A stretch of DNA of 64,000 nucleotides, from NCBI GenBank assembly GCA_015680685.1, contig MNCI01006163.1:1-64000 (forward strand), written 5' to 3'. The position numbers and the translations under genes were made by a program. Positions 33,491 to 45,190 of this stretch are shown here, piece after piece (the first letter of the stretch is position 1; the number at the start of each line of letters is the position of its first letter). The DNA comes from Gnetum montanum. Its lineage: Eukaryota > Streptophyta > Gnetopsida > Gnetales > Gnetaceae. The notes under the pieces were generated by a model, which made no database searches, was not told the DNA's origin, and was given only the letters and a program-made list of their open reading frames with translations.

Positions 33491-35580
33491 ACATAGCCAA
33501 GGATTAGCATTTTACATGTAACTTATAACACTTTGATACCTTGCCGCATTTGGTCAGTTACACTTAGGCTAATTTGTGATCATGGTAGATTGATTATTTT
33601 TAGTATTATTTTATTCTAATGGCTACCTAAGTTTGTTGGTGAGGTCTAACTTAGGTGAATTAGTTATGCTTAATATTATTTTATTAGTTAAACCATTTTG
33701 GAGTTAAAAAAATTCCAAAAAATTTTCCTTTAAACACCATAGGTTTGTGACCCCCACAACGTAAAGCTCACCTCCAATAGCTAAAGGGTTAAAGAATGAG
33801 TTGATTCAAGCAAGTGGTTAGGAAGTTATGGGCTTAGGAAGGCTCTGGGCTATGAAAATTGCAAAAGCTCCCCTAGCATTAGGAGGAAAATGTGAAAATT
33901 TTTCTAACTCCCATCACATATTTATACTATATTTTTGTTGCATCAACAGGGATGTGTAGACGTAGCCAACAATAAAAATTTTCACAATTGAAAAACTAAG
34001 GAAAAGGAGTTTTGCCATGAAATTAGCATCCAAATGAAGCTAGAGAAGCCTTGAATAAGGACAAATGCTTGAAGAGGGCTAGGATTACATTTGGAAAGGA
34101 GATTTAGTAGGAGATTAATTGCCAAGAAGTGTAAAAACTAGATGCACCAAGGTGGAAAACAAAGGTTTTGAAAGTAAAATGGCTAAGGAATAAGAAACTT
34201 AACCATCCCAACCAAGGAGTATGCAAGTGGGTCCTTCCCATAGCAAGATTATGCCCTTAATGCCCTTGCATGCCCTCAAACCAAGAGTCTGTGAACCCCA
34301 AAGATCATTAATGGTTATGGGTTATTAAGAACCGAATCACCAAAGAAACCATCAAAGAATTAAGACCATGCCAAAATGAACCCATCAATACAATCATGAG
34401 AAAAGGCAGCAAGGTGGTGCATAGGAAGAACAGGTGGATGAGAGAGAGAAAGAGTATGGAATGGCATCCTGCATTTTGGTCACATGAAGTTCCTTGTGGA
34501 GGATGTGATTATTATGACCTAATAGCTTTCATCCTTAGTCAAAATCAAGACTATCCACTTCCAATGAATTTACATTGGCAAATTAGAGCATTCCACCCTC
34601 TAAGGTATAGGAACATCTCTAGAGACCACTCATCGTTCCAAAGAAAGAAGAAAAGAGAAGTAGGAAGTGAAAAGGACCTTAGTTAGAGGGATGCCTTTAG
34701 GCATGGGTAACATGTCTTTCCAGCCCCATAACCAATGCTTGTAGCCTATTATTATGCCTAAGGGGTGTGCTTTGAACTCCCATTCTATTTTTTTTACCAA
34801 TGGGAACCACATCATGCAAAGGCATTGCTTCCTATTTATTGGTTAACATAGGAATGATGAGGAATCCATGGAAATACTCATGCAACCCCAGATCGTAGGT
34901 AGGTGTAAAAGGTGATAAATCCCCTTGAAGCCACACCCTTTTTCATCTACTTAATTCATCCCAAGTTTGGAAAGTACCAAGGTCAAAAATTCATTATAAG
35001 TTGTTATTAAGAAAGGACCTCATATTTCTAAAACAAGGAAACATCGTCGAGTTGTGTGGAATGGTGGATGACATGAACTCACTGCTTGATATCATGAAAA
35101 AATCAATGTTCCATTAATTAACATCAAAATTATAAGATGAAATCTAATCATTTGCAATCAAGTAAACAATGCCAGTTAAAAACCACCATTAATCAATAGT
35201 TGTATTTAGCACCAAAGTGTTGATGGTAATAAAGAAAGGGAAGACACATAAGAAAAGTTTAGATAAGATAAAATATAGAAAAAACTGTAAAATATTTAAG
35301 AAAATGAAAAACGTCTAAAAATGATGAAAACAAAAAAGTTGAAAACTGAGGAGCCACTCATATAGTATTAGCATGGATAAGCATCTCCTTCACAACCAAG
35401 TTAGAAGAAGGAGATTTGAAAAATTGAACATGCATGTCCATCAACTAAGGCTTTTGTTCCACTAGTTGGTCTTGGTTCAAGAAAAGGTTTAAGTTGTTAG
35501 GTGTTGACCAAAATCTCTTACTTGGTCTATTAGGATGGTATAATGTCATAGCCCTAGAGGGAAAGGTTTCATATATAATG
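33491..35580 (-). mobile_element. Element B spacer between integrase and ORF3
   Basis: No coding frame of note. Shares with A and F a block around 34745-34815 (minus-strand copy of GGTTCCCA, A-run, ATTCAAAGCACACCCCTTA). About 2 kb long, as in element A, so a long spacer is a fixed feature of this family. Confidence 0.55.
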
Positions 35581-35888
35581 TAAGAGCCCTCCCATAACAT
35601 TTAAAATTTTGTCCCTTGAGGCATGTGCATGGGGTCCTAGTAGAGCACCTTATCCCCTAGTTGAAACTTTACCTTCCAAATCTTAAGTTCATGATGTTGT
35701 TTATTATGTACCTTATGCACTTCATTCAATGATAGGGCCACTACTCTATTCTCATCTAGTAAGTTGAGATTCATCAGTCTTTTTCTTTGGGCTAGACTTA
35801 AGTCCAAGTCAAGATCACAGGTTGTTGAAAATGTACAGAGCTCAACTTGGATGGGAAGTGTTAAAAGCTTTTTGTACACAAGCTCATA
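35581..35888 (-). pseudogene. Element B integrase C-terminus
   Basis: Continuation of the integrase interrupted by A. On the minus strand it starts YELVYKKLLTLPIQ, then DLSLAQRKRLMNLNLLDENR, then QLGDKVLY, the usual C-terminal end of Ty3/gypsy integrases. It aligns with 42650-42890 of element A. The 81-codon frame 35637-35879 is open. Confidence 0.85.
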
Positions 35889-35893
35889 GAGAT
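35889..35893. repeat. Target-site duplication (left) of element A
   Basis: GAGAT directly before the 5' LTR of A, repeated at 48872-48876 directly after the 3' LTR. Five bases is the usual size for Ty3/gypsy insertions. Confidence 0.85.
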
Positions 35894-36795
35894 TGATGAA
35901 GTGTTCAGTCGATACATCGATTGGGCTGTGTTAACAAAGCCCTATTGACAAGGCCACGATGACGTAACCCTGTTGACGTATCCATCCATGCATTGATGTA
36001 ACCTCGTTAACGCAGAGTCTATCTCTAGCTATAAATATGTGTGCACCCACCACATTTATGGCATCTTTTGAAGTAATTGTAGTGAAACTCTTTTAGTTTG
36101 TTTACATAAGAGTTAAAACATTTTCCAAGTGCTTGCAACAGGTGTGAGAAAGGTGTACGACTCTTTATTCGAGCGCTACTATACCTGAGCCCATTGGCCT
36201 GACCGGCAATAAAGATGAGCTTTTTGATCATTCCTTGTAGCATTTGGATTTAATCACTCAAGCATTTTAACAATTTAATATTTCAACGCTTTAATAATTT
36301 CAAAATATTTTTTTATTATTATCATTTTGTTGTTATTGTTCTTTCATATTTTATGAGAACCATAGGCACGACCATCTCGAACATATATCAAACACTTGGT
36401 AACTCAGTGACGCTTAATGTCTAGTAACCCAGCAGTGGTTAGGGTATGCTCAGGATGTGCACAGAAGATGGGATCGGTTGCTTATGCTAGGAAGAGTTAA
36501 GCGATAAAGTAGAACAATTATAAATTACACAACTTTCCATTCCCTACAATTAAAGAATTAGACTTTAAAAGATAAAAAGAAAACCAATAAAAATCATTTG
36601 CCTCAATCTCACTTAACCATCTCTTTAGAATATCACAAGTGAGGTTGGGAAGACAACGACTGTTCTAACTAAGGTTTTGCTAGCTAGAGTTCAGTGTATG
36701 CAAGTGCTTACAGTCTGCAAAATTCGACTGAGTCACGCATAAATGCTGAGGACTGTTATTCTTACATGTGCTACCTAGTCTTAGCAAGATCATCA
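35894..36795 (+). repeat. 5' LTR of element A
   Basis: Starts TGATGAAG and runs parallel to 48263-48871. TATAAATA lies at about 36030-36037. The left end is secure from the target duplication. The right end is diverged from the 3' LTR after about 36745, and I place it at CATCA (36795). The following bases are only a weak match to an aspartate-tRNA PBS. Confidence 0.7.
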
Positions 36796-36898
36796 TTCAC
36801 TTCATTGGAATGGACCCAAGATAGTGAAATCTATGCACGCTAGGCAGTTTAAGTACAAGAATAAGGCACACCAGTTTAGTTGTTAGCTAACATCAAAA

Positions 36899-39250
36899 AT
36901 GTCTTCTTCTCACAAGCGAGACAAATCCAACCCACTAGTGCTGCAGAAGTGTCAAGTGCACATCTAGACGAGTATATTCCGAACTTCACCTTTATCCTAC
37001 ATCAGGATGAGCACCTGCAATGATGAGACATGGAGAGTAACATCATATTACCGCCTAATCGATTGGTTCTTGGAATGCTACTTCAAAATCTTACCATATT
37101 GGGCATTCAGGACTACGGTGTGGAATACATCATGGAGATCATGGCTACCGAGACTATCATCCTAATGAGGCACAATGTGAACAGGACCGATAATAGGTGG
37201 AACACCATGAAAACATAAAGGGGAAATAGTTCAGTAATCCTTTATTCTTGCAGGACCTGCATGACGATGAGGAACCTATTTTTCATAATTCCCATTTGAC
37301 TGAACCTCTTCCAATGCATCAGATCATGCAGTCCATCATTCAAAGTAAACAATCAAGGGACCAGAAGCCCCAGGATGATGGGGGATCACACAAGAAAGCT
37401 CATGGCAAAGGGAAAGATGGACATGAAGATCAAGGTCATCATCAGAGCAAAGGAGGAGATCAACACCAGGGTGATGGTAGTTCTCCTCCCTCTTCTCCAT
37501 CTTCTCATTCCACCTTGTCTTCACCAAGTTCTAACTCCAATCGTAACTGTAGTAGGAAGGATCGAGGTAATGGCGATCTAAAAGACCGATGGGATCGCAA
37601 GGATCGATGGGGACGATATGAGGAAAAGCATGACCAATAATGTGAGTCTCATCGTCAAGAAAGGAGAGGCAGCTAAAATTGTCATAGATGTCGTGGCCAT
37701 CAGTAGGACTATGACTCAAATGAACCACTATTCGCTACTCGAAGCATGCTTAACATAGCCGAGGAAATTCAGATACCCAGTAGGCACTTGAAAGATAGTC
37801 GGATCAAGCACCTTAACATGAACAACATTCCCAAATTTGAAAGGGGATATAATTGTGATCCACAAACTCACTTGTAAGCATTTCATGATACCTGCACCCT
37901 GCAAAACATAGATAATGATTGGCAGAAACTTAAGCTATTCCCCCACACACTCATCAAGGAAGCGGAAAGCTGGTACTGGCCTTTGGAGTCAGAATTAATT
38001 AGGAGATGGAGTACGATGCTGAAAATTTTCAATGAAAAATACCAAACCTACCCCAGAGTGTCTAATCTGAGACAACATATCCAAGGGTGAAAACAGGGTG
38101 ATCATCAACCCTTGGATGTAGTCATGGGTAGATATTACTCATTGTTACACCGATGCCCTAGTCATGGCTACTCTTAGTGGCAACAGCTCCACCATATCAT
38201 AGATGGGCTTCACTTTCAAACAAGAAAGACCTTGGGTGTTTACGCTCAGGGACAACTATCTAAATTGAGAACCCATCAACTGCAGTGTCTCATTGAGAAG
38301 GTGGCCAAAGAGGAAGGGGAATTAAGAGAAAAAAAAGAGTGCAGAAGAGTATAATCGGGACCCTTCCATCCAAAAGAAGGAAGTCCAATTTTGTGAAGAG
38401 GAGGAAGAATCACCACTGGATGCAACAGTGAACCAAAAAACCTTGCCCATACAAAAATTTACCTTTGAAATTTTGGCCAAGGTTGACAAGATGTAGAATT
38501 ATTTGGATGAAAGGTTCCAAAGCATCCTAAAAATCACGGAGGANAGAATTATTTGGATGAAAGGTTCCAAAGCATCCTAAAAATCGCGGAGGAATCCAAA
38601 GAGTGAAGTAATGAGTGAGATCAGCAAAGTAGAAGAGAAGCTAAACGTGCCTACCATAAAGGTAAGGGCAAAGTTGTTACGGCAGAATAGGTTGTAGACT
38701 CTAACATAGAGGAGGAGGATGGATGTGACATATGCCAGTACAAACATCCTAAGGGGTGTTGCCCAGTGGTGTCACATCTACAAGAGTCTGGGGTGTATGT
38801 GCTGAATCCTTGTTTGGCAAAAAGGAAAACACCCTGAAGATTGCCTTATCCACAAGGCAATCCCAGGCAGTTCCACTAGCAACAAGGATATTATCCAAGT
38901 GGAGCACCACCGCAACCCTACGATTATTACCAACAATGGAAACATCCACAATCATGGGGGATATTGCTCCCAAGGCAGCAGTACCCTTACTGGTAGCCAA
39001 ATCCTTACGGGTACTACATTCAGCAACAAGTCTCCCCACGGGACTCTTCTAGTCATGCACCATTTCAAACTCATTACCACCCCTCGAAATACTTTTGAAC
39101 ACAGTCTCCATCACCTAGGGGGGAGAACCCACATCTCTACTATCCTCCGTCACCTTTTCCTATCATACCTACTCATCACCCCCCACTTAGCTACCTCTTG
39201 CTCCACTTATGCAGGGAGAAATACCACCATAGCCATAGTAATGTAATGCC
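36899..39250 (+). pseudogene. gag of element A
   Basis: Starts MSSSHKRDK, matching the B gag start. An N-terminal segment includes ILPPNRLVLGMLLQNL (37039-37086). A very charged, low-complexity His/Asp/Lys/Ser region follows at about 37345-37640. The retrotransposon gag core comes at about 37720-38300 (AFHDTCTLQN, KLFPHTLIKEAESW, RRWSTMLKIFNEKYQTYP). A CDICQYKHPKGC cysteine-histidine motif lies near 38725-38760. The C-terminal tail is rich in Pro, Gln and Tyr. Several stops and frame changes. Contains the N at 38544 with its duplicated flanks. Nucleocapsid-type RNA packaging is the family role. Confidence 0.75.
38495..38593. other. Single-N join with duplicated 49-bp flanks
   Basis: 38495-38543 and 38545-38593 are the same 49 bases apart from one difference (CACGG versus CGCGG), separated by N at 38544. 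Most simply two contig ends that overlap but were not merged. Confidence 0.85.
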
Positions 39251-39529
39251 ACGAGGGTTGTCAATGTACAACTAGCTTCTCAACCGAGTGGACCAGAATT
39301 GAAACCACGGAAACGTCCTTTTCTCTGGCCCAATAACCCAAATATACCCTCACATTCCCTTGTGGCCAATGCCTTTGAACCTCCAATCGCCTTCACCATT
39401 CAACCTTTTGAGCAACCTTCAAGCTAAACACCCTCCACGGTACAAACCTTCATGCAAACACATGCTATGATGGACTAGATAAAGGTAGGTCATCTTCCTT
39501 AGAAATTGACTGATCTGGGGAGTCCCCTC

Positions 39530-39970
39530 ATATACCTTCAAGTGGCAGGAAACAAGCCATGCAAAGCTCTCTTGGATTTGGGGTTAGGCATCAATTTGAC
39601 TTCACATGATATGTACAAGACTTGAAACCTACCCTCGATGAAGAATAACAACATTTGGCTCGAGTTGGCAGACCAATCCATAATTGTTCCCTTGGAATTG
39701 GTAGAAGATATCGTGACCACCGTTGTGTGGGTGGTCCTATCCTATTGACTTCTTGGTTATTTGTATTGAGAATTGCAAGGGGAATTTTTCAATCATAATG
39801 GGAAGAGCCTAGCTTACCACAGTGGATGCACGATTGGGAATCTAAGATCTTTCCCTTGAAATTTTAAAATAAAATCCTTTTGGGAAGATTGAGAAGAAGT
39901 GTGTTCCATGCATCACATACAGTGACTCAGGGTGCAACTATGTGCAACAACTTTGGTTTGCTAAGCAGAC
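39530..39970 (+). pseudogene. Protease of element A
   Basis: Aspartic protease remnant. The active-site region reads KALLDLGLGINLTSHDMYK, corresponding to the CDLGASVNLMP-type motif of Athila proteases, followed by VPLELVEDI and a downstream VDARLGI.DLSLEI segment that is also found in B (51794-51591). Stops at several places. Confidence 0.7.
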
Positions 39971-40439
39971 ATCCATTCAAGCATGCAGTTAGTATGCCGA
40001 AGTATCACAAGTTCAACGATGCCTGTACATAGCAGCCATGAATCAAGAAGGCATCTAGTGGCTGACTGCTGACTCTAATAGCAGCACTTTCTACATGGAA
40101 CCAGCTGAGGGCCTTGTATGTGCCTATATGGAAAGCATGGATGAATTGGAAAAGGTCCATCAACAAGTCTCCAATGTTGATGACAATGATGATTGGGGAA
40201 AGCTACAGATCCCTGAAAGTTTTAAACAAGAGCCTCTGGAACTGAAATCCTTATTAGGCTGGAATATGCATTCTTGCAAAATGGAAAGCCAATAATTATC
40301 AATGCCACTCTTGCTCCTAAATAGAAGAATAAATTGCTAAAGATGATGAATAAATGGGTGGCTACTTTTGCATGGTCATACCTTGAACTAATAGGAGTTG
40401 ATCCTAGGGTATGCCAATATCATATCTATATCGACTCCT

Positions 40440-43030
40440 CCATGAAGCCATGATGACAACCACAAAGACGGTTGAACACCAAACTGAAGCACGTTATCAA
40501 GGATGAAATTGAACAATTGTTGAAAGCAGGGTTCATCTATTCCATTGCAGATAGTGAGTGGGTCAGCCCACCTATTATTGTGCCAAAGAAGGATGAAAAA
40601 TGGAGGGTCTATATAGATTTTTGCCTACTAAACATGGCAACCTTCAAGGATCACTTCCCACTTTCGTTTGTGGATCAAGTGATGGATACCATTACGGGGC
40701 ATTGTTACGATAGCTTTTTGGATGGTTATAGTGGCTATAACCAAATCCAAATCGCACCCAAAGACCAAGCCAAGAAAACATTTACAAGTCCCTAGGGAAC
40801 TTTCGCATATAAGAAGATGCCCTCTGGCCTATGCAATGCACCTGTAACTTTCCAATGCCTTGTCCTTAGCATCTTTCAGCAATAGATTGACAATGGGGTA
40901 GAAGTCTTCATGGATGATTTCTCTACCTATGGAGCAACATTTGAACAAGCCTTGGATCGCCTTGAGCAAGTTTTAAAAAGATGTGTGGAAACTAATTTAT
41001 GACTCAACTGGCAAAAGAGCCACTTGATAGTCCAAGAGGGCATTGTTTTGGGGCACCACATTTCACAAGCAGGAATTGGTGTAGATCCTAAAAAAATCAG
41101 AATCATCCAAGGAATCACTAGTTAACCAAGTACTGTAAAAGATGTTCAATCATTCCTTGGCCACATTGGTTATTACTGACACTTCATCAAGAATTTCTCG
41201 AAGATTGCCAAGCCATTAGTGGAACTCACAAAGAAAGACGTCCCTTTTTTTGGACTAGGGAATGCGAATATACATTCCAAACACTCAAATAGAAACTCAT
41301 AGAAACTCCAATTCTACGGGCACCCGATTGGTCCAGACCTTTTCATATCATGAAAAATGTATCTAATTATGCTTTCGGAGCCATGCTTACATAGTTGGCT
41401 GACCAAAGACATCCATCTTATCTCCACCATGCAAGCTGAAGCATTCTGGGTGATCAACTCAACTACACCATCACCGAAAAGGAATTAATGGCAGTGGTGT
41501 CCACCTTGGAAAAATTTCGACACTATGTGCTTAGGTACAAGGTGTTTGTACATACTGACCATAGTGCCATTTGGTTCTTGATGAAAAAACCAATGGTGAG
41601 TACCCATATCATATGGTGGCTTGTGATCCTTAAGGAATTTGACCTTACCATGGTAGATAGGAAGGAAACTAAGAATGTGGTTGCTGATCACTTATCTTGG
41701 TTACAATGGGATGGTGTAGAAGAGGAGGAGCCACTCTTCGATCAATTTCCAGACAAACTCCTCTTCACTAGAATAATCAATAAGGAGATGCCCACAGGAT
41801 CAACTTGGTTCAATGAAATTCTCACATATCTCTCAACACATGAATTACCAAAAGAGTGGGATCATTGGAAGAAGCAGCAGTTTCTTCACAAGGCCAAGCA
41901 CTTCATGGAAATCAATGGACACCTTTACAAGGTGTGTGCAAATGGGTTGGTTCAATGGTGTGTCCCTAATGTGGATACACTACACATCCTCTAGGATGCT
42001 CATGAGGGCCCTTGTAGGGGCCACTATGCTAGACGACACACAGCCATTAAGATCCTATTTGCAGGATATTACTGGCCCACACTCTTCAGAGATGTGTAAT
42101 GGTTTGCTCGCTCTTGTGAACGATGTTAGAGAGATGGTGGGATGACCACACGAATGGAGGGACCCCAATAGTGGATCCAGCCACTAGAAGCCTTCGATAT
42201 TTAGGGCATCGAATTCATGGGTCCCATCACATCCATGTCCAATGGGAAGGTGTACATCATCATCACTATAGACTACTATACTAAGTGGGCAGATGTGGCA
42301 GCTGTCACTGACTGTTCCTCAAACACAGCCGCATAGTTTGTCCAATAGAAAATCGTGAATAGGTTTGGGGTGCCACATGCACTCATTTCAAACAATAGAA
42401 CTCATTTCACGGGCACTAATTTTTGTAAACTCATGCAACACTTAGGGGTTGAACATAAATTTACAACACCATATCACCCCCCAAGCCAATGGGTAAGCTG
42501 AAGTCACCAATAGGAAGATTACCAAAATCCTAACTAGGACCATTAGCAAATATAGGAGGGATTGGAGCACAAAACTTAACGATGCCCTTTGGGCCTATCG
42601 CTCCACATGGAAACTTCCTATAGGCTACTCTCCTTATGAGTTAGTGTACGGGAAACTACCGAAACTTCCAGTTTAGGCAAAACTCTGAACACTATCTATC
42701 GCCAGTGACTTGGGTCTTGACTTATCACTAGCACAATGAGAACGACTCATCAACTTGAATGTGCTAGATGAGAATTGACTAGTAGCCCTATCATCAAATG
42801 AGATACACAAGGCCTATAATAAAAAATATCATGATCTTAGGATTCAAAAGGTAACATTTCAATGAGGAGATAAGGTACTCTACTGGAACCCCACACATGT
42901 ACTGCAATGTACTAAGTTTCAAACACTATGGGAGGCACCTTATATTGTTTCCGAAACCTTTCCATCCAGGGCCTTACTTATACACAGAACTAAGGATCCC
43001 ACAAAAACACAGTTAGTTAATATGTAACAA
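40440..43030 (+). pseudogene. Reverse transcriptase, RNase H and integrase of element A
   Basis: The RT has an intact opening frame 40472-40795 (WVSPPIIVPKKDEKWRVYIDF, DGYSGYNQIQIAP), then MPSGLCNAPVTFQ and the catalytic FMDDFSTYG at about 40911-40937. The FMDDF form fits the Athila lineage. RNase H/connection follows at 41480-41710 (ITEKELMAVVSTLEKFRHYVL, VFVHTDHSAI). In the integrase, the zinc-binding part at about 42000-42125 reads HEGPCRGHYARRH...CERC, the core has GIEFMGPI and TTPYHPPSQ, and the C-terminus is DLSLAQ...GDKVLYW at 42720-42880. Numerous stops, so inactive. Confidence 0.88.
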
Positions 43031-43049
43031 TTAAAACCCTTCCACAAGC

Positions 43050-45190
43050 TCCAACGAACTAGTGCCACTACCCTCTCATCACACAACCAACCCCGTTCCA
43101 TTTTTCGGATCTCCTCCTCTCAACTTAGTCATGGGGGAAATCACCTTACATGCTAACCAATTCTACTGGCTTCTCAATTGTTTTTCCAAGTTTTTTTTTA
43201 CACCTTTTTGTTTTATAACATTGTTTGTATGTTTTCCATTCTTGCTTACTTTTTATTTCTTTATTTACTTATCTATTTATATATATANTATATGTATGTA
43301 TGTATGTATGTGCTTATCTTTCAGTTGTTTTATACTTTTCATTAATTAGTTGTCTTATTGTCATAGGATGTACTGGTATGGTTATTTCTCTTTGCGATGG
43401 GCTGCATGATATAGTCCACCTATTATATCTAGCCCCTACCTTTGCATTGTTGTTCTAGGAAGTTACGTGATACTTTCATTTCATGTAACAGGCAGTGAGT
43501 TCACGTCATCCACCCATCCATCCACTCCATGGTTTTCCTTATTTTGGAAACATGCAATCCCTTTCAATTAAAAATAACTTTAATTAATTCATGACTTGCG
43601 TAGTTTCTAGACTTGAGAAGGATCCAACGGTTTGAACAGGTTGTGACTTCAAAGGGAATGCAACATTCTTTGTACTTTTCTATTCCCTTGCATGCGAGCA
43701 TGTGTCCTCATAGACTTCTTACCACTCCATATCCTCTCCTAATTGGAAGTTACATGGTAATTTGTCCTTGCATGGTGTGGTCCTCATTAAAAAAAATGAT
43801 GAGGATTCAAAGCACACCCCTTAGCCAAATGCATGTGAAAATGCATGGGTCTTTACATGGTGTGGTTCCCATAGAAAAAAAAACAAACATATGGGAATTC
43901 AAAGCACACCCCTTAGACCACCTTTAATAGGCTACTAGCACTAGTTATGGGACTTGCTTTGTCCCCTCTAACTCAACCCCTTTTCACTTCCTCTAGCTCA
44001 CTCATGTTGGAGTGGTGGTTGTTTGTGGAAGCATTCTTGTGCCCCAAGGGGATGGACTAGTCTTCGAATGTTGATGCGATGTCACTAAACATGGTTGGTT
44101 TTGGGTCTGGACTAAGAATGAATCCTACCGAATCACTTAATTACACACTTCACAAGGGATTTCATGTGACCAACATTAGGAATTCCATTTCACTCTCTCT
44201 TCTCTTCATCATTTTCTTTCCATTATTCACCTCATTTTTGGTTCTATGTCTTGAATGTCTATCGTGTTCTACTAGAACTTCTAATTCTTCGACTGGTTCT
44301 CATGGATTTGGATATTAACTCATGGTCACCATTAATTAACTACGGGGCCCACAGACTCTTGTGTTGATGATATGCAAGGGCTACTGAGGCTACCACCTGC
44401 TATGGGGAGGACCCACTTGCATATCCTTTGGTTTCATTAGTTAATCTCCTATCCCCTTGATATGGTTGGTTGATCATTTTTGTGCTAACCATCACATAGT
44501 CCCTCATCCGCAAAGTTCCATACTATGATATCCTCCTCATTTTGACTCTTCTTCTAGTTACAATCTTCCTTCCTCTTTCACTCACACTGTTCTTTGGTCT
44601 CTTCGACCTTGAATCACCCCCATGTTGTGCTCCAATTTACAACTTTGTACTTTTTCTTTAATGGTCAATGCAGGTCAACATTCATAGCCTAGTTGCATCC
44701 ACTAGGCCCTGTATACACGTCCCCTTGCATTTGCGCAGTGCCTTCAATGCATGGAAAAAATACTATATATACCCCCGTTGCGCCTTTGGAATTTGTCCAC
44801 TTTTTCACAATGCTAGGGGAGTTTTTCCATTTTTCTTCATCCTGTCTTCTTTCCACGCACCTACTTTTTCCGCGTGTCCTAATCTACCCATCCTTTCCCT
44901 CTTTCACAACCAAAGGTATGCTCTTCATCATGGGGAGGGGGGGTGAGGTCTATAATTATTATAATTATCAAAGACTTAACACCTCTTAGGGGAAAAACAA
45001 GAAAAAACAAAAACAACACTATAAATTACAACTCATGTATTATTGTTTTTTCTAACCCCTCAACTACACTCTAGGGAACCTAATACGATGCACATGCCAT
45101 TGTCATAGCTTGGTCAAAATGAGAAGGTGTATGATTGCCATTTTGAGTAATTTATACACATTTTAATTCATGGTTATGCTATGACTACAG
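43050..45190 (+). mobile_element. Element A spacer between integrase and ORF3
   Basis: About 2.1 kb without a convincing gene. Contains a (TA/TATG)n stretch with an N at 43288. The block CATGGTGTGGT..CC..A-run..ATTCAAAGCACACCCCTTAG occurs twice, at about 43772-43824 and 43857-43918. The same block occurs once each in F and B. Similar spacer length in A and B suggests a conserved 3' non-coding region or a long intron-like leader for ORF3. Confidence 0.55.
43288..43288. other. Single-N gap in a microsatellite
   Basis: Within an alternating TA run next to a TATG repeat, a common place for assembly to fail. Confidence 0.8.

Noticed and set aside
37248-37640. 130-codon open frame that looks like a free-standing His/Asp-rich protein
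   Set aside because: It lies inside the gag of element A and has a counterpart in B gag, so it is a gag fragment.
43062-43458. Hydrophobic open frames of 95 and 77 codons, possible small membrane proteins
   Set aside because: They cross a TA/TATG microsatellite and an N, and have no counterpart in element B.
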